DNA of 64,000 nt from Geoanaerobacter pelophilus (GTDB taxonomy: Bacteria; Desulfobacterota; Desulfuromonadia; Geobacterales; DSM-12255), in NCBI RefSeq assembly GCF_018476885.1, contig NZ_JAHCVJ010000006.1, positions 124,001-188,000 of the forward strand, given 5' to 3'. The translations under genes were made by a program, and so were the position numbers. Of the stretch, positions 42,267 through 51,159 are shown piece after piece; the first letter of the stretch is position 1, and each line of letters begins with the position of its first letter. The notes beneath the pieces are model-generated. The model was not told where the DNA came from. It ran no database searches and worked only from the letters and a program-made list of their open reading frames with translations.

Positions 42267-43265
42267 TCAATCATTCAGTCGGTTAATCAAATTTATAATT
42301 ACTTTGACGATGGTGTCCTTTTCAATGGGTTTACTCTCGGCAATCAGGAGTGTCAGAGCGACCAGAGCGTTGTCTGCCAAACGCTTGCTGCCGTCGGAGC
42401 GATAGAGAATACCATTCGTGCCTAGGAAGAAGATGAAGATGGCGGCGGCGATCCGCTTGTTGCCGTCGCTGAAAGCATGGTTTTTAACAACGAAGTACAG
42501 GAGGTTTGCTCCCTTCTCTTCAATGCTGGGGTAGAGTTCCTTGTCGTCAAAGGTCTGATAAATTGTCCCTAAGGCGCTCTTAAATCCTTGGTCTTTCTCG
42601 ATGCCGAAGAGACCATCGAAATCGTGCTTCATGGAAGTGATTATTTCCATTGCCTCGTCGTAGGTGATGATATGCAGCGTCTTTCGAGTAGTTTCCTCAA
42701 TGGTCAGGGTGCCATGATCATAACGATCCAGAAGCGTCAAGGCATAGGCATAGTCGGTGATAACCCGGAGAACGTCTTTCCCTGTTTCGCTGACCAGTTC
42801 CCGATTGGCAAGGGTGCGGGCTAATAGTTCCACAGTCTGGCGCATATCCGCCAGCTTTTCGGCCTGATCACGAAAACGCTGCTCGTTAATGGTGTAGCCT
42901 TTGACGATGTGGTCTCGCAGAACTCGCGAGGCCCATTGGCGGAACTGGGTTCCTTGTCTGGATTTGACCCTATAGCCTACGGAAATAATGACGTCAAGAT
43001 TATAGAAACGGATCTTTCTGCGAACCCTGCGGGTACCTTCGATTTGAACTACCGAGGAATCCTCGGTAGTTCCATCCGGTTGCAACTCTCCCTCTTTGTA
43101 GGCATTACGGATATGCAAGCCGATAGTGTCGCTGTCCTTATTAAACAATTCCGCCATCTGTTGTTGAGTCAGCCAGACAGTTTCATGGTCAAGGCGAACG
43201 TCGAGTGATGCGTTGCCATCGGGACTTTGGTAAATAATGATGTCGTTAGTGTTGTCGGTAGTCAT
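42267..43265 (-). CDS. RhuM-type protein with C-terminal Fic/Doc domain
   Basis: A 332-residue two-domain protein. The N-terminal part (about 1-130) matches the RhuM family: NDIIIYQSPDG, VRLDHETVWLTQQQMAELFNKDSDTIGLHIRNAY, GYRVKSRQGTQFRQWASRVLRDHIVKGY. The C-terminal part has a Fic/Doc core with HAFSDGNKR at 263-271, where Asn follows Gly as in HxFx(D/E)xNKR. Fic domains transfer AMP or phosphate groups to proteins; Doc-type members are toxins. It lies in the attC-bearing cluster and so may be a cassette, possibly for a defence or persistence function; this is inferred. Confidence 0.82.
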   Translation of the reverse strand: MTTDNTNDIIIYQSPDGNASLDVRLDHETVWLTQQQMAELFNKDSDTIGLHIRNAYKEGELQPDGTTEDSSVVQIEGTRRVRRKIRFYNLDVIISVGYRVKSRQGTQFRQWASRVLRDHIVKGYTINEQRFRDQAEKLADMRQTVELLARTLANRELVSETGKDVLRVITDYAYALTLLDRYDHGTLTIEETTRKTLHIITYDEAMEIITSMKHDFDGLFGIEKDQGFKSALGTIYQTFDDKELYPSIEEKGANLLYFVVKNHAFSDGNKRIAAAIFIFFLGTNGILYRSDGSKRLADNALVALTLLIAESKPIEKDTIVKVIINLINRLND

Positions 43266-43366
43266 ATGTTATCCAGTGGAAGTTGCATATAAATGAACCA
43301 CATGGGGCACATTTAAGGTTTTCCCAAAAGTATTAATATGGGCTAGGGTTAACGAGATTTGCCGAC

Positions 43367-44383
43367 TCAAAATTTCACTTTTTTCAGATTGAGGCAAATA
43401 GAATCTAATCCAGGGAAAAGAGCTTCCCTGCTAATACCGAGAGTCCTCAACTCAGAAGCAATATTAGTTGTAGCTTTTGAAGAGACGAAGAAATGCCTTA
43501 TGCTTCTACCTGGAGTACTGCTCTTGGGTAATTTGGGGGGCTCAGCAGTAAAGACCGATCCTTGGACTGCAACTCTTGGGTTAATATGCGGAGGTACATA
43601 TAATTCAATTTTCTTTATAGCAAAGGGGTCTGCTGCAAAAGGATCAATTGGAGGTTTTTTGTGTTGATAGGCCACAACAATGGCATCACAGTCATTTTGA
43701 TGGTCATCAACAGCAAAAAAAAGCGCTACAAGAGGATTGACTGTCCAATCCAGAAGCCTCGTTGGAAGGCCATGATGTTGAGCGAGAGCCAACCATTCCC
43801 AATCATTCTTCGGGCTAATGTTAAGATATGGAATAGCACGTAATTTAAATTGATCAAGTAATGCTTTTTCATAGTTTTCAACTTTGACTCTGCCACGAAT
43901 TGTTTTAGCCGATTCACGATAGAGGCTTGACTTGAATTCCCAAGTACATTTTTGTTGGCCACGAAATAACCAACTATCGTTGCCAAAACGAGTAACCTCT
44001 CGGATAAAATCTTCAACTGTTCTTATAAGTGATGGATCTTTGCCCAGTAACCCTTCTTCAATTCCGGCTACAGCAAATTGTCTTCCTTTATATAGGGTAA
44101 TATGTCTACCTTCAATCATGGTAAAAGATGCACCTAATTTCCGCAATAACGGTTCCCGAGCATAATCCGGTAGATCATGTGAATTCTTTCCCAAAAAATC
44201 AGCGTAAACTTGCTCGAAGTTATTAGGAAGATGATCTACAAATTCAGCATGAGCATCTCCGAGAGCCATTCCACTACTCCTGATTTCATAAGAAGCAGCA
44301 CTTTGAACATTCTTGGCAATCACAAAACAATTTTCATCGGGAGAATGAGGAACAGTAACCCAGTAAAGATTCCATTTTGCCAT
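43367..44383 (-). CDS. FRG-domain protein
   Basis: A 338-residue protein. The FRG domain is at about 120-310: DSWLFRGQQKCTWEFKSSLYRES near 137, then WEWLALAQHHGLPTRLLDWTVNPLVALFFAVDD, the core motif. The N-terminal 110 residues are different and start MAKWNLYWVTVPHSPDEN. FRG domains occur in phage and defence islands, but their biochemical role is not established. It is in line with attC-like site D and RhuM-Fic on the same strand. Base composition is AT-rich against the flanking core genes, supporting acquisition. Confidence 0.78.
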   Translation of the reverse strand: MAKWNLYWVTVPHSPDENCFVIAKNVQSAASYEIRSSGMALGDAHAEFVDHLPNNFEQVYADFLGKNSHDLPDYAREPLLRKLGASFTMIEGRHITLYKGRQFAVAGIEEGLLGKDPSLIRTVEDFIREVTRFGNDSWLFRGQQKCTWEFKSSLYRESAKTIRGRVKVENYEKALLDQFKLRAIPYLNISPKNDWEWLALAQHHGLPTRLLDWTVNPLVALFFAVDDHQNDCDAIVVAYQHKKPPIDPFAADPFAIKKIELYVPPHINPRVAVQGSVFTAEPPKLPKSSTPGRSIRHFFVSSKATTNIASELRTLGISREALFPGLDSICLNLKKVKF

Positions 44384-44536
44384 ATTGTCTCCTAATCGAG
44401 ATGTAGCAACTACCTGGGTAAACGCGGGATAGATTAATCTGTTATCATTCCTCGGACGTCCTGGTTTCTTGCCTCGATCCTTTGAGCAAATAATTTTGCA
44501 GCGGCCACGATGATAGCTCTCTTTCTTCTTCCTTTA

Positions 44537-44607
44537 TGTCAACGGTGTGGCGCTTGACCTGCTGGGCAGTTTTATCGCCCGGTCATGGTCTGAGCGTCTG
44601 GTTGGGC
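44537..44607 (-). repeat. attC-like site D
   Basis: On the minus strand it begins GCCCAAC (44607-44601), a perfect RYYYAAC box, and ends GTTGACA (44543-44537), which matches GTTRRRY less well. The inner stem is GACCGGGC (44584-44577) with GCCC (44567-44564) and GGTC (44559-44556), interrupted by an AGCA bulge. The stop codon of the preceding membrane-protein gene lies inside the loop, as is usual for cassettes. Confidence 0.6.
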
Positions 44608-45018
44608 TGTTTGTACTGGGACTTTTAGCCGATTTGAGAAACGCCATATTTTTATCCAGTAAATAATCCAGCATATTATTGCAGGAAGACCCGCAATAAC
44701 GGTCAAATCCAAAATGTAGGAAGGAATTACGGAAATGATAAACAGAGTACTTGCGGCAAGTCCTAAGGTCTGACCTGGAGCTTTGTCTGTCTCTATGCCT
44801 CTTTTTAAAAATTCATTGTGGAGGGACTCAGCAAGTTTTACGACTACTATGAACTCCCACACAAAGGAGAAAAAAGGAATAATAAGCAGCCATATTAAAC
44901 GCGGAGATAATGTTCGGGACTCCGGTGAACATCTCAACATGGCTTTGTGTAAAGTTAGAGTATATGGCACAAGGGCAGCCGTACTTAAAATAAGTCCTGA
45001 TAACGTCTCTACTCGCAT
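44572..45018 (-). CDS. Membrane protein of unknown function (integron cassette)
   Basis: A 148-residue protein with about four hydrophobic segments: LSGLILSTAALVPYTLTLH, LIWLLIIPFFSFVWEFIVVVKLA, LGLAASTLFIISVIPSYILDL and GLPAIICWIIYWIKIW. The LIWLLIIPFFxxVWxFxVVxKLAxSL text is the kind I associate with small membrane proteins in integron cassettes; this is from memory. A GTTGGGC half-site (minus, 45051-45045) lies 27 bases upstream and site D overlaps the 3' end, so both borders look cassette-like. Confidence 0.6.
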   Translation of the reverse strand: MRVETLSGLILSTAALVPYTLTLHKAMLRCSPESRTLSPRLIWLLIIPFFSFVWEFIVVVKLAESLHNEFLKRGIETDKAPGQTLGLAASTLFIISVIPSYILDLTVIAGLPAIICWIIYWIKIWRFSNRLKVPVQTAQPDAQTMTGR

Positions 45019-45064
45019 GCCTTCACCTTTTTATGTTTTTTGCTGCCCAACTCGTAATTGAACA

Positions 45065-45103
45065 GTTTCCCTATATAGGAAACTTGTTTCTTATATAAGA
45101 AAT
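45065..45103. promoter_or_regulatory. Two tandem palindromes, operator-like
   Basis: GTTTCCCTATATAGGAAAC (45065-45083) and GTTTCTTATATAAGAAAT (45086-45103) share a GTTTCyyTATATArGAAA(C/T) theme. Their centres are 20.5 bp apart, about two helical turns, so a dimeric regulator could bind both on one face. They lie between two minus-strand genes, just right of the GTTGGGC half-site. No regulator gene was seen next to them. Confidence 0.5.
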
Positions 45104-45105
45104 AT

Positions 45106-45462
45106 TTACCGTTCTCGGCGTTTTATAAATTCTTCCGGCATTCTTTGTTCTAATTCTGTCCCACGCACAAAGCGATACGCTGTCAGCCATACTTTGGCGT
45201 GAGAATCCCATTGTGCGCGGGCTTTGCGCAGTTTTGCCCTGAGTTCTGTTTCCTCATATCCAACTGCAACAGGTACTATGTCGTCATCCCTGAAGCGGAA
45301 CGGAGGTTGCCAAGGTCTTTCTTCAATAACAATTTCAACTGTCTTTACACGTAAGCCCCGCGTTTCGTCATACCGATAACGCACACAGAGCAGAGATTGT
45401 CCATACTGTTCTACAAGCCGTTTCGTGCCGTTTTGTCCTGGCTTTAGATGGCAGTAGGTCAA
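45106..45462 (-). CDS. Conserved hypothetical protein (118 aa)
   Basis: A soluble 118-residue protein rich in Arg/Lys/Glu. It reads YCHLKPGQNGTKRLVEQYGQSLLCVRYRYDETRGLRVKTVEIVIEERPW and ends in TELRAKLRKARAQWDSHAKVWLTAYRFVRGTELEQRMPEEFI. I do not recognise its function, although it looks like a stable family rather than noise because hydrophobic and charged residues alternate regularly. It lies right of the tandem palindromes and may or may not belong to the cassette cluster. Confidence 0.5.
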   Translation of the reverse strand: MTYCHLKPGQNGTKRLVEQYGQSLLCVRYRYDETRGLRVKTVEIVIEERPWQPPFRFRDDDIVPVAVGYEETELRAKLRKARAQWDSHAKVWLTAYRFVRGTELEQRMPEEFIKRRER

Positions 45463-45901
45463 CCCACGAGGGTCTTTTCATAAAATGAATCATGCTGACG
45501 TGCCACCCGACTTATTAGAAATTTTATACTTATATGTGGCTTTGCGGAAAATTAATAGATGGGGATATCCCTATCATCGGTGAGCCATTACTCACGAAAG
45601 TAGATGTTAAAGGCTCGCTCGACACATGAAACGATTATCAGGCTTTACCTCGGATCTCATTGCCGAGATAATTCCCAGGTTGAAAAACTTTTTAGATTGA
45701 GATCTGTTGGCTGCCTTGAATAGAAAGCAGTTGCCGTTATGTCGTCTATGGATGTTAGAAAGCGGTTTATTGGTTTTTGAAGTGTTGACTCAGGATGCGA
45801 TAGAGTCGGGTTGAGTATTCCGTCAAGAAAGGCTATAGTCTCCTGGCTGGAGAGTCCTAATGGGCCGGCTTGAATCATTACCTGATAGCAACGAGGGATA
45901 T
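45463..45901. other. Intergenic region before pmbA
   Basis: About 440 bases, AT-rich at the left. I see no recognisable gene; an in-frame minus-strand stretch of 73 codons (45657-45878) has no family look. A GAGGG ribosome site at 45893-45897 precedes ATG 45902. Confidence 0.4.
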
Positions 45902-47239
45902 ATGAAGCTGCAACAGATGATTGATCGGATAGAAGCGCTTCTCAAGGGGCGGGCGCTGGACGGCTGGGAGATCATGGCCGGGGAGTCGCGCAACCTCTCC
46001 ATTGAGGTCAAGGACCAGAAGGTCGATACCTTCCGCTGCTCCGAACCGATCGGGGTCAGCGTCAGGCTGCTGCAGGGGGAGGGGCTTGGTTTCTCGTACT
46101 CGACCAGCATGGCTGAGGCCGATCTCAGCAGGATGGTCGACAATGCCCTGGTCGGCGCAGTCACCCAGACCCCGGACCCGTGCAACGGCCTGCCGCAGGC
46201 GATGCCGATCCCGCAACTGACCGGGCTGTTCGATCCGGAACTGGAGCAGGTTACCGAAGAGGCAAAGATCGCCAGGGCCATGGATCTGGAGCGGCTGACT
46301 CTGGCTTCCGATCCGCGTCTGAAGCGGGTCCGCAAGAGCAGCTACGGTGAATCGTTTTACTCGGTTGCCATTCGCAATTCGCACGGCATTGCCGCGGAGT
46401 ATTGCGGCACCTCGGTGTCGTCGAGCATCGCTGTCATTGCCGAGTCTAAGGGCGATTCCCAGATGGGGTGGGATTTCGGCTTCAGCAGCCGCTTCGACGG
46501 GGTGGATGTGGCAAAGATTGCCGCCGAGGCGGCCCGCAAGGCCACAGCCCTGCTGGGAGCCGCAACGATCCCCACCATGCGTTGCCCGGCAATTCTCGAC
46601 AGCCATGTCAGCGGTGAAATCCTCGGGGTGCTGGCGTCATCGTTTCTTGCCGAGAGCGTGCAGAAGGGGCGGTCGATGCTGGCCGGTAAGCTAGGAGAGC
46701 GGCTGTTCTCCCCGATCCTGCGCATCCGTGACAACGGCCTGCTCGAAGGGGGGATGGCCACCACGCCGTTCGACGGTGAAGGGGTGGCGTCGCAGGACAC
46801 CCTGCTGGTTGAGGACGGCCAGCTGCTGCGCTATCTGTACGACAGCTACTGCGCCCGGAAGGATGGCTGCGCCTCCACCGGCAATGCCTCCCGCGGCGGG
46901 GTCAGAGGGTTGCCGCACATGGGGGTCACTAATTTCTACATTGAAAACGGCGCTACTTGCGCTGGTGATCTGCTGACCGGCATCAGCCGCGGCCTCCTGC
47001 TGGTGGATGTCATCGGCATGCATACCGCCAACCCGATCTCCGGCGATTTCTCGGTCGGCGCCAGCGGCTTCCTGATCGAGAACGGGGCGATTACCAGGCC
47101 GGTCAAGGGGATCGCCATCAGCGGCAACATCATGGAGCTGTTCGCCAAGGTGGAGGCAGTGGGCGATGACCTCCGCTTTTACGGTTCCATCGCCTCGCCG
47201 TCGTTGCGCATTGCATCTCTGGACGTGAGCGGCACATGA
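45902..47239 (+). CDS. pmbA: TldE/PmbA-family metalloprotease-like protein
   Basis: A 445-residue PmbA (TldE) homologue, half of the TldD/E protease that processes peptides such as microcins and CcdA. The N-terminal domain has NLSIEVKDQKVDTFRCSEPIGVSVRLL and the C-terminal one GEILGVLASSFLAESVQKGRSMLAGKLGERLFSPIL, GMATTPFDGEGVASQDTLLVEDGQLLRYLYDSYCARK and GVTNFYIENGA. ATG 45902 (GAGGG upstream) matches family starts. In the heterodimer the zinc-bearing protease site belongs to TldD; no TldD is in the window. Confidence 0.9.
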   Translation: MKLQQMIDRIEALLKGRALDGWEIMAGESRNLSIEVKDQKVDTFRCSEPIGVSVRLLQGEGLGFSYSTSMAEADLSRMVDNALVGAVTQTPDPCNGLPQAMPIPQLTGLFDPELEQVTEEAKIARAMDLERLTLASDPRLKRVRKSSYGESFYSVAIRNSHGIAAEYCGTSVSSSIAVIAESKGDSQMGWDFGFSSRFDGVDVAKIAAEAARKATALLGAATIPTMRCPAILDSHVSGEILGVLASSFLAESVQKGRSMLAGKLGERLFSPILRIRDNGLLEGGMATTPFDGEGVASQDTLLVEDGQLLRYLYDSYCARKDGCASTGNASRGGVRGLPHMGVTNFYIENGATCAGDLLTGISRGLLLVDVIGMHTANPISGDFSVGASGFLIENGAITRPVKGIAISGNIMELFAKVEAVGDDLRFYGSIASPSLRIASLDVSGT

Positions 47240-47249
47240 TGGCTTCGCC

Positions 47250-47352
47250 AAAAGTCCATCTGCTGCGTTACGCTCAATCTTCGTCACTGCGACGTAGCCT
47301 CCGGCTACGCCTCGCTCCTCAGATTTCGCAAGCCTTGCATCTGGAGCTTTTT
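47250..47352. repeat. Intergenic palindromic repeat, copy 2
   Basis: About 100 bases between pmbA and ltaE. Ends are AAAAGTCCA (47250-47258) and TGGAGCTTTTT, and the centre carries GTAGCC-TCC-GGCTAC, followed by GCCTCGCTCCTC and GCCTTGCATCTGGA. The order of words (CATCTGCTGCGTTACGCTC, central palindrome, CTCGCTCCTC, GCCTTGCATCTGG) parallels copy 1 at 37249-37349. Confidence 0.65.
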
Positions 47353-47375
47353 GCTTTGCCATCAGGAGCGCGATA

Positions 47376-48395
47376 TTGAAACCGATTGACCTGCGCAGCG
47401 ATACCGTTACCCGGCCGACTGCTGCCATGCGTCTTGCCATGGCCGAGGCAGAGGTCGGTGACGACGTCTTCGGCGAAGACCCGACGGTCAACCGGCTGGA
47501 GGGAATGGCGGCCGAGTTGCTCGCCAAGGAGGCGGCGCTGTTCGTTGCCAGCGGCACTCAGGGGAACCTTATTGCTCTGCTTGCCCACTGCGGGCGGGGT
47601 GACGAGTATATTGCCGGTTCCATGGCCCATTGCTACCGCTGGGAAGGGGGCGGGGCAGCGGTGTTCGGCGGTATCCAGCCCCAGCCGGTGGAGTTCGAGC
47701 CGGACGGGACCCTGGCCGTTGCCAGGGTGGAGGCGGCGATCAAGCCGGTTGACGACCACTACGCCCGGACCCGCCTGATCTGCCTGGAGAATACCCAGGC
47801 CGGCAAACCGCTGCCAGCGGCATATCTCCCGGAGATCCGTTCTCTGGCTCTCCGATGCGGACTAAGGCTTCATATGGACGGGGCGCGGCTCTTCAATGCC
47901 GCGGTAAGCCAGAATCTCCCGGCTGCGACAATTGCCGACCATGTCGATTCCATCAATGTCTGTCTCTCCAAGGGGCTGGGCGCGCCGGTCGGCTCAGTGC
48001 TGTGCGGCAGCAGGGATTTCATCCGCGAGGCGAGGCACTGGCGGAAGATGGCCGGCGGCGGGATGCGCCAGGCCGGCATGCTGGCAGGCGCAGGGATCTA
48101 TGCCCTGCAGCACCACATCGAACGGCTCAGTGAAGACCATGCCAACGCAACCCTGCTGGCTGAAGGGCTTACCGCTATCGAAGGCCTGGAAGTCACCAGC
48201 GCCCAGACCAACATGGTGTTCGTCACGCTGACAGCCGCCGACCCTGCAGCCCTGGAGTTCCACCTGAAACAGAGCGGGGTGCTGGTCAGGGGAGGGCGGA
48301 CCATGCGGCTGGTGACCCACCTGGATATCGACCGGGCGGATATCGAGCAGGCAGTGGCGGCATTCTGTGCGTTCTTTTCCGGACGAGATCATTGA
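47376..48395 (+). CDS. ltaE: Low-specificity L-threonine aldolase
   Basis: A 339-residue PLP enzyme that cleaves L-threonine or L-allo-threonine to glycine and acetaldehyde. Marks are PIDLRSDTVTRPTAAMRLAM at the N-terminus, GDDVFGEDPTVNRLE, GTQGNLIALLAHC, the PLP-lysine segment VCLSKGLGAPVGSVLCG, and GGRTMRLVTHLDI. Start TTG 47376 follows CAGGAG by seven bases. Length matches the family (330-345). Confidence 0.92.
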   Translation: MKPIDLRSDTVTRPTAAMRLAMAEAEVGDDVFGEDPTVNRLEGMAAELLAKEAALFVASGTQGNLIALLAHCGRGDEYIAGSMAHCYRWEGGGAAVFGGIQPQPVEFEPDGTLAVARVEAAIKPVDDHYARTRLICLENTQAGKPLPAAYLPEIRSLALRCGLRLHMDGARLFNAAVSQNLPAATIADHVDSINVCLSKGLGAPVGSVLCGSRDFIREARHWRKMAGGGMRQAGMLAGAGIYALQHHIERLSEDHANATLLAEGLTAIEGLEVTSAQTNMVFVTLTAADPAALEFHLKQSGVLVRGGRTMRLVTHLDIDRADIEQAVAAFCAFFSGRDH

Positions 48396-48458
48396 CGCCA
48401 CTCAAGCCGTGGTGGTAGTATCGCCCCGGTAAAAAATACACTCAAGCGAGAAGCAAAC

Positions 48459-51140
48459 GTGAAACAAAACCGTCCCGGAAGGCTCTTTGCCTTCGTCTCG
48501 ACCTATCCCAGGGCGATCATCGTGGTCGCCCTTCTTCTTTCAGCCCTGTCGCTCTTCTACGCCAAGAGCAGCATGACCTTTCTTACCGGTCGCGATTCCC
48601 TGATGCCGAGCAATGCGCCGTTCCAGCGGGAATACTACGCCTATCGGGCAGAGTTCGGCGACCAGGAAGATATCGTGGTGGTCATCGAGTCGGGTGATGC
48701 CAGCCAGTCGCTCGCTTTTGGCGATGCCCTGTATGCCAGGCTTAACAAGACGCCCGGCGCCTACCGGGAACTGTTCTACCCCGGCGGTCTGCCGTTTTTC
48801 CGGAAGAACGGGCTGTTGTTCATGCCGCTGGAAGAGATCCAGGGCTTGAGCAAGACCCTTACCCTGGCAGCGCCGGTGCTGAAGGACCTGGCAGCAGCGC
48901 CGTCGGTGCAGACCCTGTTCACCAGCATCACCGGCCAGATCGACAGTTATCTTGCCCTGCCGCCCGATTCCGCCGAAGCCCGTAACAAGCTGAAGAGCCT
49001 GTCTTTCATGCTGGCCAGCCTGGATACCGGCTTTAAGGGGTTTGACGGCAAGAACAGCGCCCTGTCCATGGATTCGTTCCTCAAGGGTAGCGGCAGCGGC
49101 AAGCCGTCCCTGCTGGAGAGCGTCGGCAAGCAGCAGGTGATCACTATCCTGCCGGTGAAAGACGAGACCAGCTTTGTTCCGGCGGAAAAGGCGATCAAGT
49201 CGATCCGGGCCGAGCTGGCCGAACTCCTCAAGAAGCCGGAGTTCAAAGGGGTCCAGGCTGGTTTGACCGGCGTGCCGGTGCTGGAATACGAGGAGATGGC
49301 GACCAGCCAGAAGGATATGGAAACCGCCACCTTTCTCTCCCTCGGCCTGACGGTGCTGCTCCTGCTGGTTGCCTTCCGCGGGGTGCTGAACGTCATCGCG
49401 GCCATGGTTTCGCTGCTGGTGGCGATCTCCCTGTCGCTCGGCTTCGCCACCCTGGCGGTTGGCCATCTCAATATTCTCTCCATGGCGTTTGCCGTGATGC
49501 TGATCGGCCTGGGGGTGGAATACGGCATCCAGGTGGTGCTCCGCTACCAGGAGGGTCTGAAGGCCGGGCTGCCACATATTGAGGCGATTGATGGCGGGAT
49601 CACCAGGAACATCCTGGCGATTATCATGGCTGGGGCTACCGTAGCGCTCGCCTTCGCCACCTTTGCCATGACCGATTTCAAAGGGATTGCCGAGCTGGGG
49701 ATCATTGCTGCCGGCGGCATTATCTTCTGCGTGCTCTGCACCTTCACGGTGCTGCCGGCGATCCTGGTGCTTATGGCAAAATGGCGCAAACCAAAGCCGG
49801 CACAGACAGGCAAAGGATCAGTCAGCTTTGCCCATCCGGTGCTGGCGGCGCTCTTCGGTCGGCCGTGGCCGATTATTGCCGCCACGGTTGCGCTCTCGCT
49901 GCTCTGTGCCCTGGCACTGACGCGGACCGGCTTTGACTACAACATGATGAATTTGCAGGCCAAGGGTCTGGATTCGGTTACCTACGCCTACAAGCTTATG
50001 CGGAGCCGTGAAAACTCCGGCTATTTCGGGGTGGCTGTGGCCAAGGACCGCAGCGAAGCTCTGGAGCTGACCCAGCGGCTGGAAAAGCTGCCGGCAGTGG
50101 ATCATGTGGTGAGCGTTCTGTCCTTTGCGCCGGACGGCCAGGAGGCGAAGCTGGCCGAGATCGCGGCCCTGCGCCGGGTGTTGGCAGAGGTGAAACCGGT
50201 GCCGTATGACGAAAACCTGAGCGTCATGGAGCTGCCGGCGGTATTCGAGGGGTTCCGCGACCGGGTGGCTAAGTTGAAGAGTGCGCTGGAAGGGCGCAAA
50301 GCTGGTGAGGCGCCGGCTGTAGCCGGATTTCTCCAGACCCTGGACAAGTTTTTCGGATCGCTGGAAAAGGAGAAGGACCGCAATGCCCTGGGCATGCTCC
50401 GGGAGTTCCAGGGGAGCATGTTCGCCCAGTTCCCGGCCAAGATCGCTGAGCTGAAGTCGAGCCTTGAGGCGGCACCGGTCACTGACAGCGATGTGCCGCA
50501 GCAACTGAAATCCAGGTTTGTCGGCAAGACCGGCAAGCTGCTGCTGCAGGTTGCACCGAAGCAGGAGATCTTCGACCGCGAGCCGCTGGCAGAGTTCATC
50601 GCCCAGATCAGGACTGTGTATCCTAAGGTAACCGGCGAGCCGGTGAATGTCTTCGAATCGATGACCATCCTCCGGGACGCCTATTTAAGGGCGTTCGGCT
50701 ATGCCTTTGCCGGGATTGCCCTCATCCTGCTGGTCACTTTTCGCAGCGTCAAGTTTGCCCTGCTCGGTTTGCTGCCTTTGTTGGCCGGGCTGTTGCTGAT
50801 GATCGGCGGGATGTGGCTCGGCGGAATCAGGTTCAACGTGGCCAATATCATTGTCATGCCGCTGTTGCTAGGGGTTGGGGTCGATTCGGCCATCTACATC
50901 ATCAACCGTTATCGCAACGAGGGGGAGACGCCGCTGCAGGTGGTGACCAGCAGCGCCGGGGTCGGGGTCCTGCTGAACGCCCTGACGATCCTGTTCAGCT
51001 TCGGGGCGTTGATGGTGGCGCGGCACCAGGGGGTCTTCAGCATCGGCGCGGTAATGTCAATCGGCATGACCGCAGTGGTGGCTGCTTTCCTGGTCTTTCT
51101 CCCGGCGCTGCTGATAATTGTTGAAGGAAAGAGACGCTAG
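48459..51140 (+). CDS. MMPL/RND-type transporter (HpnN-like)
   Basis: An 893-residue polytopic protein made of two MMPL-type halves. Each half has an N-terminal helix (IIVVALLLSALSLFYA; then a second near IIAATVALSLLCALALT), a large periplasmic domain and a six-helix block with GLGVEYGIQVVLRYQEGL (Asp/Glu-rich TM4 region) and GVGVDSAIYIINRYRNEGET. The periplasmic start FLTGRDSLMPSNAPFQREYYAYRAEFGDQEDIVVVIE resembles the hopanoid transporter HpnN, but no hopanoid genes are present here, so the substrate (a lipid-like molecule) is a guess. GTG start 48459. Confidence 0.8.
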   Translation: MKQNRPGRLFAFVSTYPRAIIVVALLLSALSLFYAKSSMTFLTGRDSLMPSNAPFQREYYAYRAEFGDQEDIVVVIESGDASQSLAFGDALYARLNKTPGAYRELFYPGGLPFFRKNGLLFMPLEEIQGLSKTLTLAAPVLKDLAAAPSVQTLFTSITGQIDSYLALPPDSAEARNKLKSLSFMLASLDTGFKGFDGKNSALSMDSFLKGSGSGKPSLLESVGKQQVITILPVKDETSFVPAEKAIKSIRAELAELLKKPEFKGVQAGLTGVPVLEYEEMATSQKDMETATFLSLGLTVLLLLVAFRGVLNVIAAMVSLLVAISLSLGFATLAVGHLNILSMAFAVMLIGLGVEYGIQVVLRYQEGLKAGLPHIEAIDGGITRNILAIIMAGATVALAFATFAMTDFKGIAELGIIAAGGIIFCVLCTFTVLPAILVLMAKWRKPKPAQTGKGSVSFAHPVLAALFGRPWPIIAATVALSLLCALALTRTGFDYNMMNLQAKGLDSVTYAYKLMRSRENSGYFGVAVAKDRSEALELTQRLEKLPAVDHVVSVLSFAPDGQEAKLAEIAALRRVLAEVKPVPYDENLSVMELPAVFEGFRDRVAKLKSALEGRKAGEAPAVAGFLQTLDKFFGSLEKEKDRNALGMLREFQGSMFAQFPAKIAELKSSLEAAPVTDSDVPQQLKSRFVGKTGKLLLQVAPKQEIFDREPLAEFIAQIRTVYPKVTGEPVNVFESMTILRDAYLRAFGYAFAGIALILLVTFRSVKFALLGLLPLLAGLLLMIGGMWLGGIRFNVANIIVMPLLLGVGVDSAIYIINRYRNEGETPLQVVTSSAGVGVLLNALTILFSFGALMVARHQGVFSIGAVMSIGMTAVVAAFLVFLPALLIIVEGKRR

Positions 51141-51159
51141 CCTCCGTTGTCAGTTGTGA

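Noticed and set aside
41549-45462. The orphan-gene cluster as a prophage fragment
   Set aside because: No phage structural, lysis or packaging genes and no phage-type integrase; attC-like sites explain the layout better.
45657-45878. 73-codon minus-strand ORF before pmbA
   Set aside because: No ribosome site, no motif and no conserved look; left as noncoding.
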